A DNA stretch of 64,000 nucleotides from Nocardioides panaciterrulae (GCF_013409645.1 NZ_JACCBG010000001.1:1488001-1552000), one strand, 5' to 3'; positions 1 through 8,920 are shown, counted from the first letter of the stretch. Translations and numbers: made by a program. Notes: a model not told the origin generated them from the letters alone.

Positions 1-937
1 TGGCTTCGGGCAGAGCCTCGCGGCCCACATGAGCGAGGTGCTCCGGCGCTGGCCCGAGCTGCGGGCGGACATGGACGCGACCGTCGACTCGCGCCAGGAC
101 TTCCTCGCGTTCCACGAGCGGGTCGCCGGTGATGACCTGCCGCAGTTCGAACAGGAGTTCAAGCAGCAGCTCAACACCAACACCATCCGCGAGCTGGCGC
201 AGTTCAACAGCTGGTTGCGCCGGCAGGCCGAGGAGATCGGCGACCGGGTCGCACGGATCAACGAGGCGCTCGGCGCGATCCCCTACAACCCGGGTCGGTT
301 CATCCGCCTGGAGAAGCAGCCGACCAACAACCAGGACGTCGCCACGTTCCGGGCCGACCTGCGCAACGCCACCGACGACACCATCTCCGGCGTCGACGAC
401 CACTACTCCGAGCAGCGGTTCCTCGAGGTCAAGCGGATGATCGAGCGGTTCCGGGGCCGCGAGGGCTACGCCGACTCCGACCGGGCCTGGACCCGCCGGG
501 TGACCGATGTGCGCAACTGGTTCGTCTTCTCCGCCTCCGAGCGCGACCTGGAGACCGACGAGGAGTGGGAGCATTACTCCGACTCCGACGGCAAGTCCGG
601 GGGCCAGAAGGAGAAGCTCGCCTACACCATCCTGGCCGCGTCGCTCGCCTACCAGTTCGGCCTGGAGTGGGGGGCGACTAAGTCCCGGGACTTCCGCTTC
701 GCCGTGATCGACGAGGCCTTCGGCCGCGGGTCGGACGTGTCCTCCCGCTTCGCGCTCAGCCTGTTCGCCAAGCTCGGCCTGCAGCTGCTCATCGTCACCC
801 CGCTGCAGAAGGTGCACGTCATCGAGCCCTACGTGAGGGCGATCGGCTACGTCGACAACCCCACCGGCACGTGCTCGCGGCTGCAGACGATGACGATCGA
901 TGACTACCGCGAGCGGCGCGACGGGCGGCACCGGTGA
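1..937 (+). CDS. jetC: JetC, SMC-like ATPase of a Wadjet system (C-terminal part, cut by window edge)
   Basis: The frame is open from the first bases of the window, so only about the last 311 residues are visible. It carries an ABC/SMC signature (SGGQKEK, near nt 595-615) followed by Walker B (FAVIDEAFGRGSD, near nt 700-735). The upstream part is helical and charged, as expected for the coiled-coil returning to the head domain. In Wadjet, JetA, JetB and JetC form an SMC-like (MukBEF-related) complex that extrudes plasmid DNA loops, and JetD cuts them. The stop overlaps the next GTG by 4 bases, and that gene is JetD, which fixes the assignment. Walker A, the hinge, jetA and jetB must lie left of the window. 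Confidence 0.88.
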   Translation, partial: GFGQSLAAHMSEVLRRWPELRADMDATVDSRQDFLAFHERVAGDDLPQFEQEFKQQLNTNTIRELAQFNSWLRRQAEEIGDRVARINEALGAIPYNPGRFIRLEKQPTNNQDVATFRADLRNATDDTISGVDDHYSEQRFLEVKRMIERFRGREGYADSDRAWTRRVTDVRNWFVFSASERDLETDEEWEHYSDSDGKSGGQKEKLAYTILAASLAYQFGLEWGATKSRDFRFAVIDEAFGRGSDVSSRFALSLFAKLGLQLLIVTPLQKVHVIEPYVRAIGYVDNPTGTCSRLQTMTIDDYRERRDGRHR

Positions 938-2082
938 GCGCTCGGTGGACCACGCCCGATCAGGTTGCCGCCCAGGTCCGCCGGCGGTGGGCCGACGGCA
1001 GCCTGCTGAGGGCGTACGCCGCCGGGGAGCCGTTCCCGAGGGTCGAGGTGCCGCTGCGGGGACCCCGGCCGTCCGAGATCGGGGACGACCTCGAGGAGGT
1101 GCGCGGCTGGGCCGCGCGGCTGGACGCCGGTCGCCGTGACGACGCGCGCTACACCCTGGAGTGGACCACCGTCGGGGGCCGGCACTTCGGCCGCAACCAG
1201 GTCCCGGCGCGGGCGATCGTCTCCGCCTACGAGCAGGCGTGGGGACTTCTGGGCGTGGCCGATGACGTGCGTCGCTTCGCGTCGATCCTCGCCTTGGTCG
1301 CGCCGGTGGCGCCGGTCGAGGCGTGGGTCGTGGCGAACCCGCACAAGGCCCTCGCGGTCGCGGAGCAGTGGCCGGCGCTGCTCGCGGCGTACTCGTGGCT
1401 TGACGAGCACCGTGGCTCCGGCCGCTACCTGCGCGAGATCAGCGCCCCCGGCGTCGACACCAAGCTCGCCGAGCGGCACCGCAGGACACTTGCGGCGCTG
1501 CTCGGCGTCCCCGGCACGGCCTCCGGCTTCCTGGAGGCCCTGGGGCTGCGAGGCAAGCCGGAGCTGGTGCGGTTGCGGCCCTCGCCCGAGCTGGTGGGGC
1601 TCCCGCAGTCGCTCACGGAGCTGGCCGTCCGGGCGGAGGAGCTCGCGGCGCTGGAGCTGCGACCCACCACGGCCCTCGTCGTCGAGAACGAGATCAGCTA
1701 CCTCAGCGTGCCGGTCCCGCCGGGAGGGGTGGTGCTGTGGGGCAAGGGGTTCGAGGTGGACCGCGTCGGCCGGCTGCTCTGGCTGGCGGAGGTCGACGTC
1801 CGCTACTGGGGGGACCTCGACACCCACGGGTTCGCCATCCTCGACCGCTTCCGCGCCTGGCTCCCGCAGGCCCGTTCGGTGCTGATGGACCGCCAGACCC
1901 TTCTCGGTCACCGCGACCGGTGGGGCGTCGAGGAGCGGCCGGCCAGGCCGCTCCTGAGTCGGCTCACGGCCGAGGAGCACGAGCTCTACGACGACCTGGT
2001 CACCGACCGCCTCGGCGACCGGGTCCGGCTCGAGCAGGAGCGGCTCGACTGGGACTGGGTCGAGGAGCGGCTCGGAGCATGA
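934..2082 (+). CDS. jetD: JetD, Toprim-type nuclease subunit of Wadjet (DUF3322/DUF2220)
   Basis: This is a complete 382-residue protein. The N-terminal half fits the DUF3322 arm-like region and the C-terminal half the DUF2220 Toprim-like catalytic region. Toprim acidic residues are visible: Glu251/Glu253 in VENE, and Asp294 and Asp296 in GDLDTHG. JetD is the topoisomerase VI-like endonuclease that cleaves small circular DNA held by JetABC. The GTG start overlaps the jetC stop (GTGA), so the two are translationally coupled. The catalytic acids look intact, so the system is probably functional, subject to the unseen jetA and jetB. Confidence 0.9.
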   Translation: MSARWTTPDQVAAQVRRRWADGSLLRAYAAGEPFPRVEVPLRGPRPSEIGDDLEEVRGWAARLDAGRRDDARYTLEWTTVGGRHFGRNQVPARAIVSAYEQAWGLLGVADDVRRFASILALVAPVAPVEAWVVANPHKALAVAEQWPALLAAYSWLDEHRGSGRYLREISAPGVDTKLAERHRRTLAALLGVPGTASGFLEALGLRGKPELVRLRPSPELVGLPQSLTELAVRAEELAALELRPTTALVVENEISYLSVPVPPGGVVLWGKGFEVDRVGRLLWLAEVDVRYWGDLDTHGFAILDRFRAWLPQARSVLMDRQTLLGHRDRWGVEERPARPLLSRLTAEEHELYDDLVTDRLGDRVRLEQERLDWDWVEERLGA

Positions 2083-2129
2083 CCTCGGTCACGTCCACCG
2101 GCATCGTGATCGTCCCGTTACCGCGCGGT

Positions 2130-2159
2130 TTGAGGTCCCACTCCGACCTTCGTTAGGTT
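2130..2159 (+). promoter_or_regulatory. Candidate promoter of proVWX
   Basis: TTGAGG (2130-2135), an 18-nt spacer and TAGGTT (2154-2159) resemble an actinobacterial SigA promoter. It lies in the 254-bp gap between jetD and proV, so proVWX probably does not depend on the Wadjet transcript. The implied leader is about 170 nt. Motif match only. Confidence 0.35.
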
Positions 2160-2261
2160 CTCAAGCCGGGCGACGGGAGTGACGCGTGTGGCGTCCCCCT
2201 CCGCGGCCCCTCGTGCACTCCTGACCGGACGTGCTGCACAGGCTGGCTGCGCCGCTCGGTG

Positions 2262-2282
2262 CCGCGGTCGAGTCGACCGCGG
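2262..2282. promoter_or_regulatory. Perfect 21-bp palindrome in the proV leader
   Basis: CCGCGGTCGA and TCGACCGCGG flank a single central G, giving 10-bp arms. It lies between the candidate promoter and the proV start. It could be an operator or an RNA hairpin. No regulator gene is adjacent, so its role is unknown. Confidence 0.4.
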
Positions 2283-2336
2283 ACAGCGATGCCGGCACCA
2301 GGGCCGGCGTCCCCGGTTCGAGGAGCAGTGAGGCGT

Positions 2337-3581
2337 GTGGCCCTTCTCGAGGCCCACGAGATCTACAAGGTGTTCGGAAGGCGGCCCGACCGTGCCGTCG
2401 AGCGGCTCCGGCGAGGAGAGAGCCGCGAGGACCTCCGCGAGGAGGGCCTGACCGCGGCGGTCATCGACGCGTCGTTCCAGGTCGAGGCAGGGCAGATCTT
2501 CGTCGTGATGGGGCTCTCGGGCTCCGGCAAGTCGACGCTGATCCGGATGGCCAACGGCCTGCTGATGCCCACCGCCGGCCAGATGCGGGTCGCGGGGAGC
2601 GAGGTCACCGGGCTGGACCGGCGCGGCCTGCGCGAGCTGCGGCGCGACCGGGTGAGCATGGTCTTCCAGCACTTCGCGCTGCTGCCGCACCGCACGGTCG
2701 GCGAGAACGCGGCGTACGCGCTCAAGGTCCAGGGCGTGAACCGCGCCGACCGCCAGCAGCGCGCCGAGCGGGCGCTCGAGCTGGTCGGACTCGGCGGCTG
2801 GGGAGGCTCCCTGCCCGGCGAGCTGTCCGGTGGCATGCGCCAGCGCGTCGGCCTCGCCCGGGCGCTGGCCTCGGAGACCGAGATCCTGCTGATGGACGAG
2901 GCGTTCAGCGCGCTCGACCCGCTGATCCGGCGCGAGATGCAGGACCAGCTCATCGAGCTCCAGCACCGGCTGGACAAGACGATCCTGTTCATCACCCACG
3001 ACCTCAACGAGGCGATGCGGCTGGGCGACCGGATCGCGATGATGCGCGACGGCCGCATCGTCCAGGTCGGCAGCGCCGAGCAGATCCTCAACGACCCGGC
3101 CAACGACTATGTCGCCCAGTTCGTGCAGGACGTCGACCGCAGCCGGGTGCTCACGGCGTCGTCGGTGATGGAGCCGCCGGTGGCGGTGCTCGGCGGCGAC
3201 CAGGGGCCGCGGGTGGCGCACCGGCTGATGCGCGAGCACCAGGTCTCGTCGCTGATGGTCGTCGGGCGGGACCGCCGTCTGCGCGGCGTCGTCACCGACG
3301 ACGCGACGGCCGACGCGGTCCGCGCGGGGCGCGACGACCTCGCCGGCATCCTGCAGCCCGCCGCGACCGTCGGGCCGGACACCGCGGTGGCCGACCTGTT
3401 CGCGGCCTCGGCCGACAGCCCGGTCCCGCTCGCCGTGGTCGGCGAGGAGGACCGGCTGCTCGGGGTGATCCCGCGCGTGACGCTGCTCAACGCACTCGGC
3501 GCGGGGAGCAGTCCCGACGTGACCATGATCCCGGCGCCGCGCGGCCCGGTCGACGACGAGCGAGTGGAGGTGGCCCGATGA
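2337..3581 (+). CDS. proV: Glycine betaine/proline ABC transporter ATP-binding protein
   Basis: This 414-residue ATPase of the ProV/OpuAA type has Walker A GLSGSGKST (about residues 59-67), the signature LSGGMRQRV and Walker B ILLMDEAFSALDP (about 183-195). A C-terminal region of about 130 residues matches the paired CBS domains that gate these transporters by ionic strength. The GTG at 2337 is chosen because AGGAG (2321-2325) lies 11 nt upstream and homology begins at the ALLEAHEIYKVFG segment. An in-frame ATG at 2259 would add 26 low-complexity residues. The stop overlaps the proW ATG (ATGA). The protein powers uptake of compatible solutes during osmotic stress. Confidence 0.9.
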   Translation: MALLEAHEIYKVFGRRPDRAVERLRRGESREDLREEGLTAAVIDASFQVEAGQIFVVMGLSGSGKSTLIRMANGLLMPTAGQMRVAGSEVTGLDRRGLRELRRDRVSMVFQHFALLPHRTVGENAAYALKVQGVNRADRQQRAERALELVGLGGWGGSLPGELSGGMRQRVGLARALASETEILLMDEAFSALDPLIRREMQDQLIELQHRLDKTILFITHDLNEAMRLGDRIAMMRDGRIVQVGSAEQILNDPANDYVAQFVQDVDRSRVLTASSVMEPPVAVLGGDQGPRVAHRLMREHQVSSLMVVGRDRRLRGVVTDDATADAVRAGRDDLAGILQPAATVGPDTAVADLFAASADSPVPLAVVGEEDRLLGVIPRVTLLNALGAGSSPDVTMIPAPRGPVDDERVEVAR

Positions 3582-4519
3582 CGGTCTTCGAGACGGTGTC
3601 CGGGGTGCCGAGGATCCCGGTCGGTGACTGGACCGAGTCCGCGTTCGGTTGGATCCTGGACAGCTTCGGCAGCTTCTTCGACCGGGTCGCGCAGCTCATC
3701 GAGTCGGCGGTGACCTCGCTGACCGACCTGCTCGACGCGCCCGCCCCGCTGGTGCTCGTCGTGGCCCTGGCGCTGCTGGCGTGGCTCGTGGCCGACTGGA
3801 AGGTCGGGATCGCTTCGCTGGTGGGCCTGACGCTGGTGATCGGGATGGACCAGTGGGAGGCGACCATGCAGACCCTCGCGCTCGTCTTCTTCGCCACCCT
3901 GATGGCCCTGGTCATCGGCGTGCCCCTGGGCGTCGCCGCAGCGCGGTGGGACGGCCTCAGCCGGGTCGTGCGGCCGGTCATGGACCTGATGCAGACCATG
4001 CCCGCCTTCGTGTGGCTGGTGCCGGTGGTCATGCTCTTCGGCATCGGCCAGGCGCCGGGCCTGGTGGCCACCGTGATCTTCGCGCTGCCACCCGGCGTCC
4101 GGCTGACCGAGCTGGGCATCCGGCAGGTCGACCAGGAGGTCGTCGAGGCCGGGCACGCGTTCGGCGCCACCCCGCGCCAGATCCTGCGCGAGACGCAGCT
4201 GCCGCTGGCCCTGCCGACGGTCATGGCGGGCGTCAACCAGGTGATCATGCTGGCCCTGTCGATGGCCGTGATCGCCGGACTCGTCGGCGCCGCCGGGCTC
4301 GGCGGCCAGGTGACCAGCTCGATCTCGACCCTGGACATCGGGCTCGGGTTCGAGGCCGGGCTCTCGGTGGTGGTGCTCGCGATCTACCTCGACCGGGTGA
4401 CCGCCGGCCTCAGCCGCGACCGGCGCAGCCGCCGGAGCCTGGGCTCGCTGCTGCGCGGACGCCGCAGCCCGGCAGCGGACCGTCCGGCCCAGGCCGAGAA
4501 GGCGCCCGCCGCCGCCTGA
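3578..4519 (+). CDS. proW: Glycine betaine/proline ABC transporter permease
   Basis: This 313-residue membrane protein of the BPD-transport permease family has several hydrophobic helices between about residues 60 and 275. The EAA-type coupling loop is visible around EAGHAFGATPRQILRETQLPL. An N-terminal extension of about 50 residues before the first helix and a charged Arg-rich C-terminal tail are both usual for ProW. Its ATG overlaps the proV stop. It forms the membrane channel with ProV and receives solute from ProX. Confidence 0.9.
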   Translation: MTVFETVSGVPRIPVGDWTESAFGWILDSFGSFFDRVAQLIESAVTSLTDLLDAPAPLVLVVALALLAWLVADWKVGIASLVGLTLVIGMDQWEATMQTLALVFFATLMALVIGVPLGVAAARWDGLSRVVRPVMDLMQTMPAFVWLVPVVMLFGIGQAPGLVATVIFALPPGVRLTELGIRQVDQEVVEAGHAFGATPRQILRETQLPLALPTVMAGVNQVIMLALSMAVIAGLVGAAGLGGQVTSSISTLDIGLGFEAGLSVVVLAIYLDRVTAGLSRDRRSRRSLGSLLRGRRSPAADRPAQAEKAPAAA

Positions 4520-4610
4520 CCCCACGATCTCGGGGCCGCGGCGCCCCGGCCACCGGCCGACCGCCGCAGCACAACTGAACACAGAGACGAAGGACGAGAG
4601 AGGACGACGA

Positions 4611-5516
4611 ATGACGCGCACGTGGAGCAAGAGACGAGTCGGAAGTGCCCTGGTGGCCCTGGCCAGCATCGCCATGGTGGCCACCGGATGCGGCAGCAGC
4701 AGCGACAGCGCCAGCGCTGCCGGGGACAAGTCGATCACGCTGGGGATCATCCCCTCGTGGACCGACGGCCTCAGCACGGCGTACCTGTGGAAGGACGTGC
4801 TGGAGAAGAAGGGCTACAACGTCGACATCAAGGAGATCTCGGACGCGGCGCCGCTGTACGCCGGGCTCGCCAAGGGTGACGTCGACGTCTACCCCTCGGC
4901 GTGGCCGGAGGTCACGCACAAGTCCTACATGGACCGGTACGGCGACAACATCGAGGACCTCGGCACCTACTACGACGGCGCCAAGCTGACCTTCGCGGTG
5001 CCGGAGTACACCGACATCGACTCGATCGCCGACCTGCCGGGGAAGGCCGACCAGTTCGACGGCAAGATCATCGGCATCGAGCCCGGCGCCGGCCTCACGA
5101 AGACCACCAAGGAGCAGGTGATGCCGCAGTACGGGCTCACCGACGACTACTCGCTGGTGACCTCGTCGACCACGGCCATGCTCGCCCAGCTGAAGAAGGC
5201 CACCGACAGCCACCAGGACATCGTGGTCACGCTGTGGAAGCCCTTCTGGGCCAACAACGCCTTCCCGGTCAAGACCCTCGACGACCCCAAGGGCGCCCTG
5301 GGCGAGGCCGAAGGGCTGCACGAGCTCGGGCGCAAGGGCTTCAGCGACGACTTCCCCAAGGTCGCGGCGATGATGGGCAGGCTCAAGCTCGACGACGCCC
5401 AGTACGGCAGCCTCGAGGACCTCGTCGTGAACAAGTACGGCAAGGGCAAGGAGGAGCAGGCCGTCCAGGCCTGGGAGAAGGACCACCAGGACGTGATGGA
5501 CAGCCTCGAGAGCTGA
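4611..5516 (+). CDS. proX: Glycine betaine-binding lipoprotein
   Basis: This 301-residue extracytoplasmic solute-binding protein of the OpuAC family has a basic N-terminus, a hydrophobic core and a lipobox ending at Cys27 (VATGC), so it is predicted to be a membrane-anchored lipoprotein. Several Trp and Tyr residues typical of the aromatic betaine cage are present (PSWTDG, YPSAWPEV, TLWKPFW). The RBS GAGAGG lies 7 nt before the ATG. It is the third gene of proVWX, separated from proW by 91 bases containing a short GC hairpin that could allow extra proX expression. A terminator follows. Confidence 0.9.
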   Translation: MTRTWSKRRVGSALVALASIAMVATGCGSSSDSASAAGDKSITLGIIPSWTDGLSTAYLWKDVLEKKGYNVDIKEISDAAPLYAGLAKGDVDVYPSAWPEVTHKSYMDRYGDNIEDLGTYYDGAKLTFAVPEYTDIDSIADLPGKADQFDGKIIGIEPGAGLTKTTKEQVMPQYGLTDDYSLVTSSTTAMLAQLKKATDSHQDIVVTLWKPFWANNAFPVKTLDDPKGALGEAEGLHELGRKGFSDDFPKVAAMMGRLKLDDAQYGSLEDLVVNKYGKGKEEQAVQAWEKDHQDVMDSLES

Positions 5517-5530
5517 CCGAGACCGATGAG

Positions 5531-5566
5531 AAGGAGCCGCGGACCGATTCCGGTCCGCGGCTCCTT
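5531..5566. terminator. Strong hairpin between convergent proX and hydrolase operon
   Basis: A perfect 16-bp stem (5531-5546 with 5551-5566) encloses a four-base ATTC loop. AAGG at one end gives CCTT on the other strand, so it can work in both directions. It separates proX (plus) from the ten-gene minus-strand operon whose last gene stops at 5582. Confidence 0.85.
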
Positions 5567-5581
5567 CGCGTCCGACGGGCC

Positions 5582-6631
5582 CTAGCGCGAGCTCGCGGCG
5601 AGGAAGTCGAAGAACAGCTCCTGGAAGGCGGCCGGGTCCTCCAGGTGCGGGGAGTGGCCGCAGTCGGCGAGCACGACCTCGGTGAAGTCGCCGCCGGCCG
5701 CCTCGTAGCTGCGCAGCACCGAGCGGGTCTGCGCGACCATCGGCTGCGCCGGGAAGACCTCCTCGCCCGGCCATCCGGGGATCGCCCCGCCGCGGCCCAG
5801 GACCGCCAGGTCCAGGGCCGCGGTGTCGGAGACGATCAGGTCCCGGCCGCCGCGCACCCACAGCACGGGCGGCTTCGGGTCGACCCCGACGATGCCGCTG
5901 GTGTCGAACCAGGTCGGCGCCATCGTGTTGAGCACCCCACGCCGGCCGGGTGCGACCATCGGCCACCCGTCGGCGGCGACGGAGTCGCCGGGGTAGAAGT
6001 CGTCGCCGACGCGGGTGGTCAGCATCGACGCGACCAGGGCGTCCTCGTCGACGCCGGGCGGGGGAGAGGCGAAGTAGAGCGCGTTCATGACGGACCGCGG
6101 CGAGGACGGCGAGTCGCCGGCGTCGCCGTCGGCGAGGGCGCGCACGAAGTCGGGGTTGACCGTGCCGCCACCGGCGCCCCGGCCGTCGGCGCCGATCAGG
6201 GCGCCGTCGGCGCCGCGGGTCCCGCCGTACCCGTAGGGCGAGACCGGGTTGACCAGAGTCAGGCTCGCCACCTCGCCGGGGTGGTCGAGGAGGTACTGCA
6301 TCACCACGCCGCCGCCCATGCTCCAGCCGGCCAGGTGGCACCGCGAGATGCCGAGCGCGGCCAGGGCCGCGTGCAGGTCGTCGGAGAAGTCCCGCACGCC
6401 GCGGGTGGCATCGATCGGCAGCGCCTCGGTGTCGCCGAACCCGCGCAGGTCCGGGGCCAGCCCGCGGAAGCGCCCGGGCAGCGCCCGCAGCGTGCCCGCC
6501 CAGAACAGGGAGCTGGAGATGTTGCCGTGCACCAGCACGACCGGCTCGCCGGTCTCCCTGCCGTCGTGGCGGACGAACGTGTCGGCGCGACCGGGGTCCG
6601 CGACCTCGACCACCAGGCCGTCGCCGGTCAC
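5582..6631 (-). CDS. Alpha/beta hydrolase, last gene of the liv-type catabolic operon
   Basis: This 349-residue hydrolase has oxyanion-hole motif LVHGN (about residue 33-37), nucleophile elbow GWSMGG (Ser104), and a likely catalytic His in CGHSPH near the C-terminus. It belongs to the broad group of epoxide, C-C bond, ester and lactone hydrolases, and its substrate cannot be read from sequence. A Gly/Ala-rich insertion near GADGRGAGGGT in the cap region is unusual. The GTG overlaps the stop of the upstream hydrolase (GTGA), so it is the distal gene of the operon reading from livK. Longer upstream frames are antisense-like extensions with no domain. Confidence 0.8.
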   Translation of the reverse strand: MTGDGLVVEVADPGRADTFVRHDGRETGEPVVLVHGNISSSLFWAGTLRALPGRFRGLAPDLRGFGDTEALPIDATRGVRDFSDDLHAALAALGISRCHLAGWSMGGGVVMQYLLDHPGEVASLTLVNPVSPYGYGGTRGADGALIGADGRGAGGGTVNPDFVRALADGDAGDSPSSPRSVMNALYFASPPPGVDEDALVASMLTTRVGDDFYPGDSVAADGWPMVAPGRRGVLNTMAPTWFDTSGIVGVDPKPPVLWVRGGRDLIVSDTAALDLAVLGRGGAIPGWPGEEVFPAQPMVAQTRSVLRSYEAAGGDFTEVVLADCGHSPHLEDPAAFQELFFDFLAASSR

Positions 6632-7518
6632 CGCGCGCCGCCGGCGGACTCCTCGATCGCGGCGGCGACCACCGCGGCGCCCTGGTCGCCCATCACGACC
6701 GTGTAGTGGTTGACGCCCGCGACGTCGCGCACGTCGAGGTTCGGGTACGACGAGGCGTGCTGCCGCGCCAGCTCCGCGGGGTAGAGGCCGCCCGGCTCGC
6801 CCATCATCCCGTTCTGGGCACGGAGGAAGACCGTGCCCGTGGCGAGCTTGCCGACCCGGGCGTCGATCGCGGCGGTGTCGAGCAGGTCGATCGAGTCCTC
6901 GCGCACCGACTCCACCGTCACCGAGGAACGGCACTCCGGTGGGTCCCCGACCAGGTCGTAGGCGAAGTAGTCCGCGACCTCCTGCGACAGGTCCGGTCCC
7001 AGGGCGGGGTGCCGGCGCCAGAAGTCGAGGTAGGCCTCGGTGTCGGCGAAGGTCATCGACAGCCGTTGCGCCGCCGGGCCGATCACCGCGGCCACGGTCT
7101 CCTCGGGGGAGAGGCCCGGTGGCATCGGGGGCAGCGACAGGCCGCCGTCGACGAGCAGCACCGAGGCCACCCGGTCGGGGTGCTCCGCGGCGAACGTGGT
7201 CGCCACGAAGCCGCCCATGGAGTGCCCGACGACCACGGCCTGCTCGACCTCGAGGTGGTCCAGCAGGAGGGCCAGGTCGGCGGCGTGGGCGTGCATCCCG
7301 GCCGGGCCGGCCAGGCCGTTGCTGCGCCCCCGGCCGCGCAGGTCCGGCGCGACCACGTCGTACGACGAGTGCCGGGCGACGGCCGACCACGCGAGGTGGT
7401 TGGAGGTGACGCCGTGCAGCGCCAGCACCACCGGTCCGTCGGAGCCCCGGCCCCACCGGCCCGCGTGCAGGTCGCCGCCGGCGACCGCGACGTCGAACGG
7501 CTCGTAGCTGCGGGTCAT
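6628..7518 (-). CDS. Alpha/beta hydrolase
   Basis: This 296-residue alpha/beta hydrolase has oxyanion motif LHGVTSN (about 34-40), nucleophile elbow GHSMGG (Ser100) and a C-terminal His in GVNHYTVV. It resembles lactonase, esterase and meta-cleavage-product hydrolase families but is not assignable to one. The ATG overlaps the upstream SDR stop (ATGA), and its own stop overlaps the next hydrolase. Two different hydrolases in one operon suggest sequential or alternative ester, thioester or ring-product hydrolysis of the imported compound (inference). Confidence 0.8.
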   Translation of the reverse strand: MTRSYEPFDVAVAGGDLHAGRWGRGSDGPVVLALHGVTSNHLAWSAVARHSSYDVVAPDLRGRGRSNGLAGPAGMHAHAADLALLLDHLEVEQAVVVGHSMGGFVATTFAAEHPDRVASVLLVDGGLSLPPMPPGLSPEETVAAVIGPAAQRLSMTFADTEAYLDFWRRHPALGPDLSQEVADYFAYDLVGDPPECRSSVTVESVREDSIDLLDTAAIDARVGKLATGTVFLRAQNGMMGEPGGLYPAELARQHASSYPNLDVRDVAGVNHYTVVMGDQGAAVVAAAIEESAGGAR

Positions 7519-8294
7519 CGTGCGGTCCACCCGCCGTCCATGGTCAGCGAGGCGCCGTTGATGCTGGCCGAGGCCGGCGAGCACACGAACGCCACCAGCT
7601 CGGCGACCTCCTCGGGCTCGACCAGTCGCTTGACCGAGGGCAGCTCGAGCATCACCTTCGACACGACGTCGGCCTCGCTGATCCCGTGGGTCCGGGCCTG
7701 GTCGGCGATCTGCTTCTCCACCAGCGGGGTGCGCACGTAGCCGGGGTTGAGGCAGTTCGAGGTGACGCCCTTGTCGCCGGCCTCGAGCGCGGTGACCTTG
7801 GAGAGGCCCTCCAGGCCGTGCTTGGCCGAGACGTAGGCCGACTTGAAGGGCGACGCGGCGAGCCCGTGCGCCGAGGAGATGTTGACGATCCGGCCCCAGC
7901 CGCGGGCGTACATCCCCGGCAGCACCGCGCGGACGAGCCGGAAGGGGGCCTGCAGCATCAGCCGGGTGATCAGGTCGAAGCGGTCCGGCGGGAAGTCCTC
8001 GATCGGCGCGACGTGCTGCACGCCGGCGTTGTTGACCAGGACGTCGATCGCGAGGTCGCGCTCGGCCAGCTCCCGGTCCAGCGACTCCAGGTCGGCGAGG
8101 TCGGCGACCCACGCCTCGCCGTCGATCCGCTCGGCCACGGCCTTGGCGGCGTCGCCGTCGAGGTCGCAGACCACGACGTCCGCGCCGGCGGCCGCGAGTC
8201 GCTCGGCGCAGGCGCGGCCGATGCCGCTGGCGCCGCCGGTGACCAGGGCGCGCCGGCCGGTCAGGTCCGGCCACGTGGGGGTGGGTGTGCTCAT
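7515..8294 (-). CDS. 3-hydroxybutyrate dehydrogenase-like short-chain dehydrogenase
   Basis: This 259-residue classical SDR has a cofactor motif TGGASGIG (about 19-26), NNAG (about 88-91), catalytic Ser141 and Tyr154/Lys158 (SAYVSAKHG). The segment around LNPGYVRTPLVEKQI is characteristic of D-3-hydroxybutyrate dehydrogenases, whose reaction converts 3-hydroxybutyrate to acetoacetate with NAD. In this operon it may act on another 3-hydroxy acid. The Asp in VVCDLDG after the second strand favours NAD over NADP. The ATG overlaps the tetR stop by 4 bases. Confidence 0.82.
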   Translation of the reverse strand: MSTPTPTWPDLTGRRALVTGGASGIGRACAERLAAAGADVVVCDLDGDAAKAVAERIDGEAWVADLADLESLDRELAERDLAIDVLVNNAGVQHVAPIEDFPPDRFDLITRLMLQAPFRLVRAVLPGMYARGWGRIVNISSAHGLAASPFKSAYVSAKHGLEGLSKVTALEAGDKGVTSNCLNPGYVRTPLVEKQIADQARTHGISEADVVSKVMLELPSVKRLVEPEEVAELVAFVCSPASASINGASLTMDGGWTAR

Positions 8295-8920
8295 GGGATG
8301 GGGTTCTCCTCCTGCTCGTGCTCCGCCGCCCCGAGTCCGCGACGGACGAAGCGCATGGTCTCCTCCAGGACGTGGTCGGGGATGCGCCGCTGGTCGTCCC
8401 AGAGGACGTAGCGCATCCCGATCAGCTCGCCGGCGCCCATCAGCGCCCAGGCGACCACGTCGGGGTCGAGGTCGGCGATCTCGCCGGCCGCCGTGGCCCG
8501 GGTCAGGCCCTCGACGTATCCGTCGACGATCCGCTCGTAGTGCAACCGCAGCGTGTGCGGGGAGACGAACTCGGCCTGCCGGATGATCCGGTAGAGCGCC
8601 GGGTGCTCGCCGGTGAACCGGAAGAACGCCTCGAAGCCGAGCCGCTCCGCCTCCGAGCGGGTGGTGCCCCGCGAGCTGGCCTCGGCCATCGCCTGCCGCA
8701 CCCGGTGGTTGAGGTCGATCACCACCTCGTCGAAGATCTCCTGCTTGGTCTTGAAGTAGATGTAGAACGTGCCGCCGGCGACGCCCGCCGCCTCGGCGAT
8801 CTTCACGATCGAGGCGTCGTGGTAGCCGCGCTCGGCGAAGATCCGCTCGGCCGCCTCGAGCAGCCGTCGACGCGTCTGGGTGCCCTTGTCGGTGCGCGGC
8901 TCGTGCTTCTGCTCGGTCAC
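8291..8920 (-). CDS. TetR-family transcriptional regulator of the operon
   Basis: This 209-residue protein has an N-terminal TetR DNA-binding domain (residues about 12-60) with recognition-helix motif AGVAGGTFYIYFKTKQ, then a helical ligand-binding domain. It lies inside the operon, overlapping both neighbours by 4 bases, so it is co-transcribed with its likely targets. The obvious candidate operator is the 15-bp palindrome at 15026-15040, just downstream of the livK -10. The effector may be the imported acid or its CoA ester (inference). Regulators of this type often sense acyl-CoAs. Confidence 0.88.
   Translation of the reverse strand: MTEQKHEPRTDKGTQTRRRLLEAAERIFAERGYHDASIVKIAEAAGVAGGTFYIYFKTKQEIFDEVVIDLNHRVRQAMAEASSRGTTRSEAERLGFEAFFRFTGEHPALYRIIRQAEFVSPHTLRLHYERIVDGYVEGLTRATAAGEIADLDPDVVAWALMGAGELIGMRYVLWDDQRRIPDHVLEETMRFVRRGLGAAEHEQEENPIP

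Noticed and set aside
4410..6341. Long minus-strand frame of 643 codons across proW, proX and the hydrolase
   Set aside because: It is Arg/Gly/Pro-rich antisense sequence of proW/proX, with no domain, and is caused by high GC third positions.
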